A model generated the notes under the pieces. That model was given only the letters and a program-made list of their open reading frames with translations, had not been told where the DNA came from and did no database searches. A stretch of 64,000 nucleotides of DNA from Ramlibacter ginsenosidimutans. Its GTDB lineage: Bacteria; Pseudomonadota; Gammaproteobacteria; Burkholderiales; Burkholderiaceae_C. Both the position numbers and the translations under genes were made by a program. Below are positions 63,231-64,000 of this stretch, piece by piece (position 1 is the stretch's first letter; every line of letters begins with the position of its first letter). Where the stretch lies: the NCBI RefSeq assembly GCF_042678185.1, contig NZ_JBHUDQ010000003.1. One strand, given 5' to 3'.

Positions 63231-64000
<770 letters not shown>

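Overview
The window is high-GC DNA from a betaproteobacterium, most likely a member of the Burkholderiales close to the Comamonadaceae (Ramlibacter/Variovorax-like). This is inferred from gene content and order: gatCAB divergent from mreB, a fimT-pilVWX-pilY1 minor pilin operon, a dat-ybeD-lipB-lipA block, a permease-less ptsI/ptsH/EIIA-Man set, a Bug-type solute receptor, and a ribosomal block that ends at rpsQ. No rRNA, tRNA, CRISPR array, transposase or prophage gene was recognised. The DNA looks chromosomal and mostly core.

Layout. 1-4964 (minus): type IV pilus minor-pilin operon fimT-pilV-pilW-pilX-pilY1; pilY1 runs off the left edge. 5419-8631 (minus): gatC-gatA-gatB for transamidation of Glu-tRNA(Gln)/Asp-tRNA(Asn). 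8803-13763 (plus): elongasome operon mreB-mreC-mreD-mrdA with several hairpins between the genes and no rodA after mrdA. 13777-22733: YheT hydrolase, SnoaL-like and Rossmann proteins, lemA plus two TPM-domain genes, a MATE exporter, an amino-acid-type periplasmic receptor, a histidine phosphatase and NAD(P)HX dehydratase. 22730-24324 (minus): ECF sigma factor of the TPR-tailed type with its YCII/DGPF partner.

24481-36312 is the main accessory block. On the minus strand are a Bug receptor, an isochorismatase-type hydrolase, an ABC importer, a ferredoxin-domain flavin reductase, a GlcG protein, an aldehyde dehydrogenase and a heme-oxygenase-fold diiron enzyme. On the plus strand are two 2Fe-2S ferredoxins (one a fusion), a TauE permease, an ornithine-cyclodeaminase-family enzyme and a GntR/FCD regulator. 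Two copies of a 14-bp near-palindrome lie in the divergent promoter region. I infer an uptake-and-oxidation pathway in which reductase and ferredoxins feed electrons to the diiron enzyme and the resulting aldehyde is oxidised.

36340-44137 (minus) is the ATP synthase operon atpI-B-E-F-H-A-G-D-C, followed by an intrinsic terminator and then a second, diverged atpC. 44287-56806 holds a CopD-like protein, a NAPE-PLD-like metallohydrolase, D-amino-acid transaminase, ybeD, lipB (with an in-frame triple 33-bp repeat), lipA, an EamA permease, the regulatory PTS genes with an MFS gene, a CaiB CoA-transferase with an alpha/beta hydrolase, a TlpA thioredoxin and a GNAT. 56995-64000 (minus) is a peroxiredoxin and the ribosomal genes tuf-rpsJ | rplC-rplD-rplW-rplB-rpsS-rplV-rpsC-rplP-rpmC-rpsQ. 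Strong terminators follow rpsJ and rpsQ, and rplC has its own promoter and a structured leader.
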